A stretch of 64,000 nucleotides of DNA, taken from assembly GCA_963778185.1 (NCBI GenBank), contig CAVZTF010000003.1, positions 1,364,001 to 1,428,000 on the forward strand, in the 5' to 3' direction. The translations under genes and the position numbers were made by a program. The notes beneath the pieces are model-generated. The model saw nothing but the letters and a program-made list of their open reading frames with translations, was not told the origin of the DNA and ran no database searches. Positions within the stretch are counted from its first letter, which is position 1, and every line of letters starts with the position of its first letter. This DNA is from RPQJ01 sp963778185 (lineage in GTDB: Bacteria; Pseudomonadota; Gammaproteobacteria; Steroidobacterales; Steroidobacteraceae). This document shows positions 24,369-33,422 of the stretch, in pieces.

Positions 24369-25817
24369 GTGACACCGTCGCCTGATTCGCCCGCCGCCAC
24401 CGCACCGGGCGTCGAACGCTCGTTGCCCGCCCGGCGGATCGACGCTCACGGGCGCGCTCGTATCGACTACCGCGCCATCGCGGCCCTCGCGTTGCCGCTG
24501 ATGGTCAACAGCAGCCTGCAGTCGGTGATCAACCTCACGGACACGTGGTTCGTGGGGCACATCTCGACCACCGCCATGGCCGGCATGGCCGCCATCTTCT
24601 GGCTGGTGTTCTTCTTCGTGATGCTGCTCGGCGGCGTCGGGCTCGCCGTGCAGACCTTCGTGGCGCAGGCGGAGGGGGGTCGTCGGCGCTGGCGCGCGGG
24701 GCACGCCACGTGGGTCGCGCTGTGGGGCTCGGCACTCACGCTGCCCGTGTTCGCCGTGCTCGCCTTCCTCGGCGCGGCCTTGCTGTCGCCGTTCGGACTC
24801 GATCCCGAAGTACAGCGCAACGCGCTCGAGTACTGGCGCCCGCGCATGCTCGGTGCGCCGCTCGCCGTGTCACTGTGGGCGGTGCTCGGGTTCTTCAACG
24901 GCATCTCGCGGCCACGGGTCACCGTGATGACGACCGCACTGGTCGGCGTCCTGAACGCCGTGCTCAACCAGCTCTTCATCTTCGAGTTCGGCTGGGGCAT
25001 GGCCGGCGCGGCCTGGGCCACCAATGCGAGCATGCTGTGCGGCACGGTCTTTGCGCTGGCGGTCTTCCTGCGCGGGGACTTGCGCCGCGACTACAAGACG
25101 CACCTCACGTGGCGGCCCGACGCGGCGAACCTGTGGCGCGAGTTCAAGCTGGGCCTGCCGATGGGCGCGATGTACGCCGCGGACATCTTCGGGATGGCGC
25201 TCTTCGCGCTCATGCAGGTGCGGCTGAGCCAGGTGGAGGGCGCGACGACGCAGGTCGTAGTGATGCTGACCTCGGTCGCCTATCTGCCGGGCGTCGGGCT
25301 CGCCCTCGCCGGCACGACCCTGGTCGGCCAGTCGATCGGCGCCGGGGACCACGAGTGGGCGCGACGGCTCGGCAATGCGGTCATCGTCGTCACCATGGGT
25401 TACATGGGCGCGATTGGCGTGTTGCTCGCGGCGGCCGGGCCGTGGGTGATGCCCGCATTCGTGGCCGCGGGCGATCCGCAGGGGGCGGAGGTGGTGAATC
25501 TCGGGCTGGTGCTGCTGTGGATCGCCGCCGGCTACCAGCTTTTCGACGGCCTGAATCTCGGCGCGGGCTTCGCCTTGCGCGGTGCCGGCGACGTGCGGAT
25601 GCCCGCGGTGATCTTCTTCCTGCTGTCGTGGGGCGTGTTCGTTCCGCTCGCGCACATGCTGTCATTCGCGCCGGGGCAGGGCTGGTTCGACGTGCTGCCC
25701 CAGTTCGGCATGGGCGCCGTGGGCGGCTGGTTGGCGCTCCTCGTTTACGTGGTGCTGCTCGGCGGCGCACTGTACCTGCGCTGGCGCTCGGGTCGGTGGC
25801 GGCACGTACGCCTCTGA
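24369..25817 (+). CDS. MATE family efflux transporter
   Basis: 482 residues from a GTG at 24369, 10 bases after the DedA stop. About twelve membrane segments in two related halves are visible. IAALALPLMVNSSLQSVINL with DTWFVG near the start, and VVMLTSVAYLPGVGLALAGT followed by LVGQSIGAGD in the second half, are typical of MATE/NorM exporters, which use Na+ or H+ to expel cationic drugs and other compounds. A substrate cannot be predicted. It is probably co-transcribed with the DedA gene. Confidence 0.87.
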   Translation: MTPSPDSPAATAPGVERSLPARRIDAHGRARIDYRAIAALALPLMVNSSLQSVINLTDTWFVGHISTTAMAGMAAIFWLVFFFVMLLGGVGLAVQTFVAQAEGGRRRWRAGHATWVALWGSALTLPVFAVLAFLGAALLSPFGLDPEVQRNALEYWRPRMLGAPLAVSLWAVLGFFNGISRPRVTVMTTALVGVLNAVLNQLFIFEFGWGMAGAAWATNASMLCGTVFALAVFLRGDLRRDYKTHLTWRPDAANLWREFKLGLPMGAMYAADIFGMALFALMQVRLSQVEGATTQVVVMLTSVAYLPGVGLALAGTTLVGQSIGAGDHEWARRLGNAVIVVTMGYMGAIGVLLAAAGPWVMPAFVAAGDPQGAEVVNLGLVLLWIAAGYQLFDGLNLGAGFALRGAGDVRMPAVIFFLLSWGVFVPLAHMLSFAPGQGWFDVLPQFGMGAVGGWLALLVYVVLLGGALYLRWRSGRWRHVRL

Positions 25818-25839
25818 GCAGGCCGGCTCGCCCCGCCGG

Positions 25840-26154
25840 TCACTCGGGCCGGGCCCGATGCCGGGCCGCCTGCATCAGCACGATGGAGGTCATGGGCGAG
25901 GTCATGGCGAGCAGGAGGCTGATCAACACCTCGTGCACCACCGGTCGTCCGGCCAGCCCGGAGGCCACCAGCATCGAGGCCGCGAGCGTGCAGGCCGTGC
26001 CGAGGGTGCTACCCATCGACGGCCCGTGCATGCGCGCGTAGAAGCCCGGCAGCCGCAGCAGGCCCAGCGACCCGGTCAGCGTGAGCAGCGCGCCCGCGAC
26101 CAGCAGCAGCGCCGCCGGCACCGTGATCCACGGCGAGAGGTCTCCGACGCTCAT
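25840..26154 (-). CDS. mrpG: Mrp antiporter subunit G
   Basis: 104 residues with three membrane segments. GSLGLLRLPGFYARMHGPSMGSTLGT is the conserved MrpG/MnhG block. The ATG overlaps the mrpF stop as ATGA. It is the last gene of the mrp operon. Confidence 0.9.
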   Translation of the reverse strand: MSVGDLSPWITVPAALLLVAGALLTLTGSLGLLRLPGFYARMHGPSMGSTLGTACTLAASMLVASGLAGRPVVHEVLISLLLAMTSPMTSIVLMQAARHRARPE

Positions 26155-26432
26155 GGCTCGATGACTTCGCCGCGCAGCAGGAACTTGCTGGCCGCGACCG
26201 AACTGACGAAGCCGAACAGCGCGATCAGCAGCGCGATGTCGAAATAGATCGTGGTGCTCGAGCGGATGCCGAGCATGAGCATGCTGAGCATGCCGTTGAC
26301 GTATACGGTGTCGAGCGCGAGCACGCGATCCTGCGCCCGCGGACCCAGGATCAGCCTCACCGTCGCACAGGCCATGGCAAGCAGGAAGCACATCTGCGCG
26401 AACCACACGGTCCAGTCGAACACGACGTTCAT
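26151..26432 (-). CDS. mrpF: Mrp antiporter subunit F
   Basis: 93 residues with three membrane segments. RLILGPRAQDRVLALDTVYV is the conserved MrpF/MnhF block containing the Asp thought to be near an ion path. It overlaps mrpE by 4 bases (start 26432) and mrpG by 4 bases. Confidence 0.92.
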   Translation of the reverse strand: MNVVFDWTVWFAQMCFLLAMACATVRLILGPRAQDRVLALDTVYVNGMLSMLMLGIRSSTTIYFDIALLIALFGFVSSVAASKFLLRGEVIEP

Positions 26433-26914
26433 GTGAAGATCTCCAGCAGCAGCCGCTCGTAGCGTTGCTTGATGATTCGAATCTCCTGCGCCTCGTCGAC
26501 GAGGTCGAGTATGTGCAGCGTCAGCGTGGCGCCGTCCGGTGCGAGTCCCGCCCAGACCGTGCCGGGCGTCGCGGTCACGATCACCGCGAGCACCGCGAGC
26601 GCATGTGGATCGCGCAGGTCGAGCGGGACGTCGACGAAACCGGGCCGGATCCGGCGGTGGCGGTCCTTGCCCAGCACGATGCGTGCAAGCGCGAAATTCG
26701 AGCGCACGATGTCCACCACGACGCGGCCGAAGAGCCGCGCCATCGCGGCGGGCCGGCGTACGCGCGGCTGCACAGGCCGCAGGTGGCGCAGTCCCAGCAG
26801 GAGGCCGACGGTAACCACCGCGCCAAGCAGCACCTGGCCCGGTGACGCACTGACGTTCAGCAGCAGCCAGAGCGCGAACAGGGTGGTCGCGACGATCCAG
26901 GGTGGCCGCATCAT
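26429..26914 (-). CDS. mrpE: Mrp antiporter subunit E
   Basis: 161 residues from the first of two adjacent ATGs; 26914 overlaps the mrpD stop as ATGA, the second ATG is at 26911. Two N-terminal membrane segments are followed by a cytoplasmic domain. Family block: VIVTATPGTVWAGL with LTLHILDL. MrpE completes the seven-subunit antiporter and is needed for assembly in studied bacteria. Confidence 0.92.
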   Translation of the reverse strand: MMRPPWIVATTLFALWLLLNVSASPGQVLLGAVVTVGLLLGLRHLRPVQPRVRRPAAMARLFGRVVVDIVRSNFALARIVLGKDRHRRIRPGFVDVPLDLRDPHALAVLAVIVTATPGTVWAGLAPDGATLTLHILDLVDEAQEIRIIKQRYERLLLEIFT

Positions 26915-28548
26915 GGCGCTGTAACCCGGCCGGTCGCGAGCACGGCGTCGATGTAGACCTGCGGCGTATTGAGCGCGCCGGCGGTCGAGTCCATCAGCAC
27001 CATGACGGGACCCGCCCACACCGCGAGCGCAATGGACGCGAGCACCAGGATGGCTACCGGTCCCGCTTCGATGACGCGCAGGCGGGGCGTGGTGCGCTCG
27101 CTCACCGTCCAGAAGAGCAGGATCCCCATCCTCGACAGGGCGACGAGGCCGGCGAGCCCGCTGACCAGGACCATCGTGACCAGGATCCACGCGGCCGCGG
27201 GCGTCGGGGACTGCGCGGCCCCGTCGACGGCGGTCGCGAGCAGCGCGAACTTCGCGATGAACCCGGCGAGCGGCGGCAGTCCGGTCACGAGCAGCACACA
27301 GCACACGAACATGAGGCCGAGGAAGGCCATCGCCGCCGGAATCGCGATGCCCGCCTCGTCGTCCGGCGAGCGGGGCTCGGGCGGCTCGCCGACGCTGAAT
27401 GCAGCGTAGGTCGCGGGCGGCATTGCTTCGGCTGCCGCGGTTTCCGGCATGCCCGTGCGTATGCGCTCGGTCATGCCGGTGAGCAGGAAGAAGGCCGCGG
27501 TGGCCGGCGTCGCGCACAGCAGGTAGTAGAGCGCCGGGGCGGTCATCGCCGGGGACCCGAGGCCGAGCGCTGCGAGCAGGGTGCCGGACGACACGATCAC
27601 GGTAAACGCCACCAGTCGCGTGAGATGCCGCGCACCGAGTATGCCCAGGGTTCCGAACGCCATGGTCGCGATGGCGCAGCCGAACAGCCACGGTCCGCCG
27701 AACGGCGCCGGAGCCGCCGGGTCGTGCAGCAGGGAGCCCATGCGCAGGACGGCATAGACGCCGACCTTGGTCATGATCGAGAACACGGCCGCCACGGGGC
27801 CGCCCGCCGCCCAGTAGGTGGTCGGCAGCCAGAAGTTGAGCGGCCAGGCCCCCGCCTTGACCAGGAACGCGATCCCGAGGATCGCCGCGCCGCCCTCGAA
27901 CAGGGCGCGGTCGTCGTCCGGCAGCGACGGCCATTTCGCGCCAAGTTCCGCCATGTTAAGCGTTCCCGCGATGCCGTAGATCACCGCGACACCGACCAGG
28001 AACACCAGCGACGACACGAGATTGACCACGATGTAGTGCAGGCCGGCGCTGACACGCCGCCTGCCGCCGCTGTGGAGCACGAGCCCGTAGGACGCCGCAA
28101 GCAGGATCTCGAAGAACACGAACAGGTTGAACAGGTCGCCAGTGAGGAAAGCCCCGTTCAGCCCCATCAGCAGGAACTGGAACAGCGAGTGGTAGTACAC
28201 GCCCACGCGGTCCCAGCGTGCGAACGAATAGATGACGGCCGGCAGTGCGAGCGCCGCATTCAGCGTCAGCATCAGGGCCGCGAGCCGGTCAACCACGAGC
28301 ACGATGCCGAACGGCGCCGGCCAGCCGCCGATGGCATGGACGCCGATGCCCTGCTGCCAGACCTGCGGCGCCGCGTCGGTGGTCATGTAGAGCAGGGTCG
28401 CCGCGATCGCAAGCTGCGCGAGGGTCGCCGCGAAGGCGATCGTCCCGCGGATGACGTGCCTTGACTCGCCGAAGAACAGCAAGGCCGCGCCCACGAACAG
28501 CGGCAACACGATCGGCAGGACCGGCAGGTGCTGCAGCCACGGGCTCAC
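26911..28548 (-). CDS. mrpD: Mrp antiporter subunit D
   Basis: 545 residues, start GTG at 28548 overlapping the mrpC stop as GTGA. It has about fourteen membrane segments and belongs to the proton-conducting subunit family shared with complex I NuoM/N. Visible marks are FLTGDLFNLFVFFEILLAAS with SYGLVLH, and AFLVKAGAWPLNFWLPTTYW containing the lysine of the proton path. An unusually long hydrophilic insert (about residues 390-430, with EPRSPDDEAG) separates late helices. Confidence 0.94.
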   Translation of the reverse strand: MSPWLQHLPVLPIVLPLFVGAALLFFGESRHVIRGTIAFAATLAQLAIAATLLYMTTDAAPQVWQQGIGVHAIGGWPAPFGIVLVVDRLAALMLTLNAALALPAVIYSFARWDRVGVYYHSLFQFLLMGLNGAFLTGDLFNLFVFFEILLAASYGLVLHSGGRRRVSAGLHYIVVNLVSSLVFLVGVAVIYGIAGTLNMAELGAKWPSLPDDDRALFEGGAAILGIAFLVKAGAWPLNFWLPTTYWAAGGPVAAVFSIMTKVGVYAVLRMGSLLHDPAAPAPFGGPWLFGCAIATMAFGTLGILGARHLTRLVAFTVIVSSGTLLAALGLGSPAMTAPALYYLLCATPATAAFFLLTGMTERIRTGMPETAAAEAMPPATYAAFSVGEPPEPRSPDDEAGIAIPAAMAFLGLMFVCCVLLVTGLPPLAGFIAKFALLATAVDGAAQSPTPAAAWILVTMVLVSGLAGLVALSRMGILLFWTVSERTTPRLRVIEAGPVAILVLASIALAVWAGPVMVLMDSTAGALNTPQVYIDAVLATGRVTAP

Positions 28549-28889
28549 GTGTCGTGCTCCTCGCCGTCCACGTGATCGGTGCCGGTGAGCCCGCGCGACA
28601 CCAGCAACACCACGAGGAACAGCGCCGTCGCCGCGAAGCTGATCACGATGGCGGTCAGCACCAACGCCTGCGGCACCGGGTCGGCGTAGAGCTCGGGCCG
28701 GAACTCGACGCCCTGCCGGATGACCGGTGGTTCGTCCATCACCAGCCGGCCCATCGCGAAGATAAAGAGGTTGACCGCATGCGAGAGCAGCGCGAGGCCC
28801 AGGATGACCTGGAACGTTCGCGGTCGCAGCAACAGCCACAGGCCGCAGGCGGCCAGCACGCCGACGGCGAGTGAGTAGACGATCTCCAT
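28545..28889 (-). CDS. mrpC: Mrp antiporter subunit C
   Basis: 114 residues with three membrane segments, homologous to complex I NuoK. FQVILGLALLSHAVNLFIFA and DPVPQALVLTAIVISFAATA are diagnostic. The ATG overlaps the mrpA stop (TGATG) and its own stop overlaps the mrpD start. Confidence 0.94.
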   Translation of the reverse strand: MEIVYSLAVGVLAACGLWLLLRPRTFQVILGLALLSHAVNLFIFAMGRLVMDEPPVIRQGVEFRPELYADPVPQALVLTAIVISFAATALFLVVLLVSRGLTGTDHVDGEEHDT

Positions 28890-31792
28890 CAGGCCACCAC
28901 CCGGGTCTCGGTCTGCGACCCGGCCGCGTCCGAGATGCGGTGGCTGCGCAGCGACTGGTGCGCGATCGCGACGAGCATCAGCGTCGTGGCGCCGATCACG
29001 AGCGCGTACACGCCGACGTCGAACAGCAGCGTGCTCGACAGGTGTACCTCTCCGGCGAGCGGCAGGCGACCGTGCCATTCGAGGCTCGTGAGGAAGGCCT
29101 GCGAGGCGAGCCACGCGCCGGCACCGGCACCGGCGGCCGCCAGCAGCCCGGCGGCGATCCAGAGCTGCGGGTGGATGCGCAAGCGCGATTCGACCCAGAT
29201 CGTGCCGTTCAGCAGGTACTGCACGATGAACGCCGTCGCCATGACCAGGCCGCCGACGAACCCTCCTCCAGGGGCGTTGTGCCCGCGCAGCAGGAAGAAC
29301 ACCGACACGAGCCCCGCCACCGGCAGCAGCAGGCCGCCGAGCACCGCCGGCACCATCATGCTTCCCCGCGGCAGCGGCCGATCGGGATCGGGCGACGCCT
29401 CGTGCTCCATGCCGTCGAGCTGGACGCGCGGCAGACCGACGCTCTCCGGCGCGGGCCGGAAACGCCGCAACAGCTTGTAGACCGCGAGCGCGACCACGCC
29501 GAGCACGGTGATCTCGCCCAGCGTGTCGAAGCTGCGGAAGTCCACGAGTATCACGTTGACGACATTGCGACCGCCGCCGTCCGGCAGTGCGCGCTCGAGG
29601 AAGTACGTGGCGATCCCCGCGCCCGGCGGCCGCGTCAGGATCGCGTAGACGATCCCGGCCATGCCGCCGCCGGCGATGACCGCGACGACGAGATCCCGCG
29701 CCCGGCGGACCCGCGCCAGACGGGTGCGGCGCGGTGCGTCATCGAGCGGAATGCGCTTCGGCATCCAGCGCAGTCCGAGCAGCAGCAGGATCGTCGTCAC
29801 GACCTCAACGCTCACCTGCGTCAAAGCCAGGTCCGGCGCGGAGAACCACGCGAACGTGACGCAGGTGACGAGGCCCGCCCCGCCCACCATGATGAGCGCC
29901 GCCAGGCGGTGGAACTTGCCCTGCCAGGCCGCGCCGATCGCGCAGGCGGCACCGATGAGCCACAGCAGCGCGAACGCCGGGTCGAGCGGATGGACGGGAG
30001 CCGCCTCGACGAGGTCCCAGTCATCGCGCAATCCGAGGTAGGTGGCGACGAGCACGGCGCAGACGATCAGGAACAGTTGCGGCTGCAGCCGACGCGAGGA
30101 AATCGCACGGCCGAGCCGGTCGGCGCCCTTGATCACCCAGATGTTGACGACGTCGAACGCGCGCTTGCCGTCAAAGCGGTGGATCAGCGGCGCTGGTCCC
30201 ATGGCGCCGCGGCGACGGGAGAACAGGTGCAGGTAGTAGAGCGCGCCGCCCGCCAGCGCCATCACGCTCATGACCAGCGGCAGCGTGAGCCCGTGCCAGG
30301 CGGCAAGACTGTATGCCGGGACCTGCGGGCCGAGAATCGCGCTCGCCGCCAGTGACAGGAGCGGGCCCACCGTGCGCTCGGGCAGCGTTCCCACCAGCAC
30401 GCACGCCACGACCAGGAGGGCACTCGGCACCAGCATCCACAGGGCGGGTTCGTGCGGCGTCCGCGGCAGTTCCCTGGCCTGCGGCCCGAAGAACACCTTG
30501 TGCACGAAGCGCAGCGAATAGGCGACGCTGAACGCGCCCGCCAGCGTCGCCACGGCCGGCAGCCCGATGCGCAGCCAGGGCGTATCGCCGGCGAATATCG
30601 TCTCGGCGAAGAACATCTCCTTCGACAGGAAGCCGTTCAGCAGCGGGACCCCCGCCATCGCCGCCGCGGCGACCGTGGCCAGGGTCGCCGTGATCGGCAT
30701 TGCGCGATACAGGCCGCCGAGCCGGCCGAGATCGCGCGTGCCGGTCTCGTGATCGACGATGCCTGCCGCCATGAAGAGCGATGCCTTGAAGGTGGCGTGG
30801 TTCATCATGTGGAACACGCCCGCGACCAGTGCGAGCGGGCTGTTCATTCCGAGCAGCAACGTGATGAGCCCGAGGTGGCTGATGGTGGAGTACGCGAGCA
30901 CGCCTTTCATGTCGCGCTGGTAGATCGCCGCGTGCGCACCGAACACCAGCGTGGCGAGCCCCACGCCGCAGACGAGGTTGAACCACAACTCCGTGCCGGA
31001 CAGCACCGGCCACAGCCGCGCGAGGAGGAACACGCCGGCCTTCACCATGGTCGCCGAATGCAGGTACGCGGACACCGGCGTCGGCGCGGCCATCGCGTGC
31101 GGCAGCCAGAAGTGGAACGGGAACTGCGCGCTCTTGGTGAACGCGCCGAGCAACACGAGCACCAGCATGGGCGGATACCAGGGGTGCGCGCGTATCAGGT
31201 CTCCTGACGCAAGCACCCGGTCGAGCCCGTATCCGCCTGCCATGTGGCCGAGCATCAGCACGCCCGCGAGCAGGCAGAGCCCGCCCGCCGCGGTGACACC
31301 GAGCGCCATGCGCGCGCCGCGGCGCGCATCCGCCCGGTGGTACCAGTACGCGATGAGCATGAACGACGTGAAGCTCGTCAGCTCCCAGAACACCACGAGC
31401 TGAATGAGGTTTCCCGACAGCACGATGCCCAGCATCGAGCCCATGAACGCGAGCAGGAACGAGAAGAAGCGGGGCACGGGATCGGCCGGCGACATGTAAT
31501 AGCGCGCGTACAGCACGACGAGCGCGCCGATGACCGTCACCAGCATCGCGAACATCCACGCGTAGCCGTCCACGCGCAGTTCGACGTCGAGCCCGTACTG
31601 GGGCAGCCACGTGTAGCGGGCACGTACGATCTCGCCCGCCATCACCTGCGGATAGAGGCTAGCGAGCAGGCCTACCGTCGCAAGCGTGACGACTCCCGCG
31701 AGCCAGGCCTCGGCGTTGCGCGCATTGGGACGCAGCAGGCCCGCGCAGAGGCTGCCCAGGAACGGCAGGATGAGGATGAGAGCGAGCGACAT
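28889..31792 (-). CDS. mrpA: Mrp antiporter subunit A fused to subunit B
   Basis: 967 residues. Residues 1 to ~790 are MrpA, the NuoL-like subunit, with GNLIQLVVFWELTSFTSFML, SAQFPFHFWLPHAMAAPTPV containing the conserved lysine-region loop, and a late DUF4040-like segment (ALTQVSVEVVTTILLLLGLR). Residues ~820 to the end carry an MrpB/MnhB domain with RGHNAPGGGFVGGLV. No separate mrpB exists in the operon. The complex exchanges cytoplasmic Na+ (or Li+/K+) for H+ in the inner membrane and helps with alkaline pH and salt. This is the first gene of mrpA(B)CDEFG, all with start/stop overlaps. Confidence 0.94.
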   Translation of the reverse strand: MSLALILILPFLGSLCAGLLRPNARNAEAWLAGVVTLATVGLLASLYPQVMAGEIVRARYTWLPQYGLDVELRVDGYAWMFAMLVTVIGALVVLYARYYMSPADPVPRFFSFLLAFMGSMLGIVLSGNLIQLVVFWELTSFTSFMLIAYWYHRADARRGARMALGVTAAGGLCLLAGVLMLGHMAGGYGLDRVLASGDLIRAHPWYPPMLVLVLLGAFTKSAQFPFHFWLPHAMAAPTPVSAYLHSATMVKAGVFLLARLWPVLSGTELWFNLVCGVGLATLVFGAHAAIYQRDMKGVLAYSTISHLGLITLLLGMNSPLALVAGVFHMMNHATFKASLFMAAGIVDHETGTRDLGRLGGLYRAMPITATLATVAAAAMAGVPLLNGFLSKEMFFAETIFAGDTPWLRIGLPAVATLAGAFSVAYSLRFVHKVFFGPQARELPRTPHEPALWMLVPSALLVVACVLVGTLPERTVGPLLSLAASAILGPQVPAYSLAAWHGLTLPLVMSVMALAGGALYYLHLFSRRRGAMGPAPLIHRFDGKRAFDVVNIWVIKGADRLGRAISSRRLQPQLFLIVCAVLVATYLGLRDDWDLVEAAPVHPLDPAFALLWLIGAACAIGAAWQGKFHRLAALIMVGGAGLVTCVTFAWFSAPDLALTQVSVEVVTTILLLLGLRWMPKRIPLDDAPRRTRLARVRRARDLVVAVIAGGGMAGIVYAILTRPPGAGIATYFLERALPDGGGRNVVNVILVDFRSFDTLGEITVLGVVALAVYKLLRRFRPAPESVGLPRVQLDGMEHEASPDPDRPLPRGSMMVPAVLGGLLLPVAGLVSVFFLLRGHNAPGGGFVGGLVMATAFIVQYLLNGTIWVESRLRIHPQLWIAAGLLAAAGAGAGAWLASQAFLTSLEWHGRLPLAGEVHLSSTLLFDVGVYALVIGATTLMLVAIAHQSLRSHRISDAAGSQTETRVVA

Positions 31793-31815
31793 CGCGGGCC
31801 GTGGCGGCTAGCGGG

Positions 31816-32460
31816 CTACGCCGCCCACTCCGTGAGGCCCTCGACCTCGTACAGCCGCTTCCAGCTCGGCCGCGCGCGCACGAGGTCCGCGAGCCGCTTG
31901 AGCGCCGGCCACTCCGTCGCGGGACGCGGCATGTTGCGCGACCAGCGCATGTACATGGTCGCGAGCAGGTCCACGCCGGAGAACTGCGCGCCGAGCATGC
32001 AGGTGCCGTGCGCCGTGAGGTGCGCATCCACCAGCGCCCACGAGTCCTCGATCTTCTTGCGCAGCGCCTCGCGCACGGCTGGCGGGTGCTCCGGCGCGCC
32101 GAGATCGGGCGGGTAGAACCAGTAGCGGTAGGTCGGGCCGAGCGCGTTGGTGAAGAACGCGATCCACTGGTACCAGTCCGCGCGCGTGGCGCTGCCCGGT
32201 GGTGGCGCGAGCTTCGCCTCCGGGTGCCGCTCGGCGAGGATCATGAGCAGCGCCGCGGATTCGAAGTACGGCTTGCGGTCGATCAGCAACGTGGGCACCT
32301 GGCCGCGCGGATTGACGCGCAGGTAGTCGGGCCGATGCTGCTCGTCGGCGTCAAAGTCGAGTTTCTCGAGGCGGAACGGTGCGCCGATCTCGAGCAGGGC
32401 CAGATGCACCACCATGCTGGCGCTGCCCGGGGAATAATAGAGCGTGTACATGGTGGGCAC
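31816..32460 (-). CDS. Glutathione S-transferase family protein
   Basis: 214 residues. The N-terminal thioredoxin-like domain starts YTLYYSPGSASMVVHLALLE, with a candidate catalytic Ser/Tyr region near residues 5-12. RGQVPTLLIDRK gives the cis-Pro loop that binds the glutathione backbone, and ESAALLMILAERHPEA the gamma-Glu contact. The C-terminal half is all-helical. It fits beta/gst-like bacterial GSTs that conjugate or reduce electrophiles. It stops 23 bases after the mrpA start region and is transcribed separately from pirin, about 50 bases away. Confidence 0.85.
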   Translation of the reverse strand: MPTMYTLYYSPGSASMVVHLALLEIGAPFRLEKLDFDADEQHRPDYLRVNPRGQVPTLLIDRKPYFESAALLMILAERHPEAKLAPPPGSATRADWYQWIAFFTNALGPTYRYWFYPPDLGAPEHPPAVREALRKKIEDSWALVDAHLTAHGTCMLGAQFSGVDLLATMYMRWSRNMPRPATEWPALKRLADLVRARPSWKRLYEVEGLTEWAA

Positions 32461-32513
32461 CTCCGTAGCGCGAGGTACGGAGCATAGCCCACGACGTACC
32501 CGGGTCGGTGATG

Positions 32514-33215
32514 CTACCGGGGCAGGTCGAACACAATCACCTCGGCGGTCGAGCCCTGCGCCAGTTCGAGACGCGTGGCGTCGGTGACCTTCAGGGCGTC
32601 GCCGGCCTGTAACGATGCACCGTTCGCGATGATGCTGCCGCGCGCGGCGTGCACGTAGATGAGACGGCTGGGCGCGACATCGAGCGTGGCTCGCTCCGCG
32701 CCATCGAAGAGTCCGGCGTAGACGCGCGCGTCCTGGTGGATGAGCACGGACCCGTCTGCGGCGTCGGGCGAGGCGATCAGGCGCAGCCGGCCGCGTTTGT
32801 CCGCCGGCTCGAAGCGCTTCTCCTCGTACTCCGGCGCGATGCCCCGCACGCTCGGCTGGATCCAGATCTGCAGGAAATGCACCGGCTGCTCGGGCGAGTT
32901 GTTGAACTCGCTGTGCATCACGCCGCGACCCGCGCTCATGCGCTGCACGTCGCCCGGCCGGATCACGGAACTGGTGCCGGTCGAGTCCTTGTGGGCGAGC
33001 TCTCCTTCGAGCACGTAGCTGATGATTTCCATGTCGCGGTGACCGTGCGTGCCAAAGCCGGCGCCCGGCACGACCCGGTCCTCGTTGATGACCCGCAGGG
33101 GCCCGAATTCCACGTGCTCCGGATCGTAATAGTCCGCGAACGAAAACGAGTGGTACGACTCGAGCCAGCCGTGGTCGGCATGCCCCCGCTCTCTTGCGCG
33201 TCGAATCTCGGCCAT
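32514..33215 (-). CDS. Pirin family protein (YhaK/quercetinase-like bicupin)
   Basis: 233 residues from the ATG at 33215, chosen because a strong AAAGGAGGT lies 6 bases upstream (33221-33229). The N-terminal cupin carries WLESYHSFSFADYYDP, and the metal-binding His cluster is FGTHGHRDMEIISYVLEG plus the later MHSEFN. A degenerate second cupin follows. Pirins can have quercetin 2,3-dioxygenase activity or act as redox-sensitive regulators; which applies here is unknown. Confidence 0.9.
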   Translation of the reverse strand: MAEIRRARERGHADHGWLESYHSFSFADYYDPEHVEFGPLRVINEDRVVPGAGFGTHGHRDMEIISYVLEGELAHKDSTGTSSVIRPGDVQRMSAGRGVMHSEFNNSPEQPVHFLQIWIQPSVRGIAPEYEEKRFEPADKRGRLRLIASPDAADGSVLIHQDARVYAGLFDGAERATLDVAPSRLIYVHAARGSIIANGASLQAGDALKVTDATRLELAQGSTAEVIVFDLPR

Positions 33216-33220
33216 GACGG

Positions 33221-33229
33221 ACCTCCTTT
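33221..33229 (-). promoter_or_regulatory. Strong ribosome-binding site of the pirin gene
   Basis: AAAGGAGGT on the minus strand, 6 bases before the pirin ATG, is the best Shine-Dalgarno in the window and fixes the start against the longer open frame upstream. Confidence 0.85.
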
Positions 33230-33389
33230 GCAGGTCATCACCATATGGCCTATCTGATCGATTGAAAAGTCGATTTTGCCAGCCTAAACGATCGATTTCA
33301 TAGATGGCATCTAGAAGTGCGGCAGGGCGTTCCATTGGCGCGACGAGACGTGGCCACGGACCTGCCGGCACGCCAGATCCGACAGTTAT

Positions 33390-33422
33390 GGTGTCTGGCA
33401 CCTCAGTGGTCGGATATTTCGA
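33390..33422 (+). repeat. Repeat-like element just before the beta-propeller gene
   Basis: GGTGTCTGGCACC (33390-33402) can form a short hairpin. AGTGGTCGGAT (33405-33415) and TTTCGA (33417-33422) match the minus strand of the hairpin repeat at 20419-20460, in the same order but with 1 base between them instead of 8. The element ends at the start codon of the propeller gene. Confidence 0.45.
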
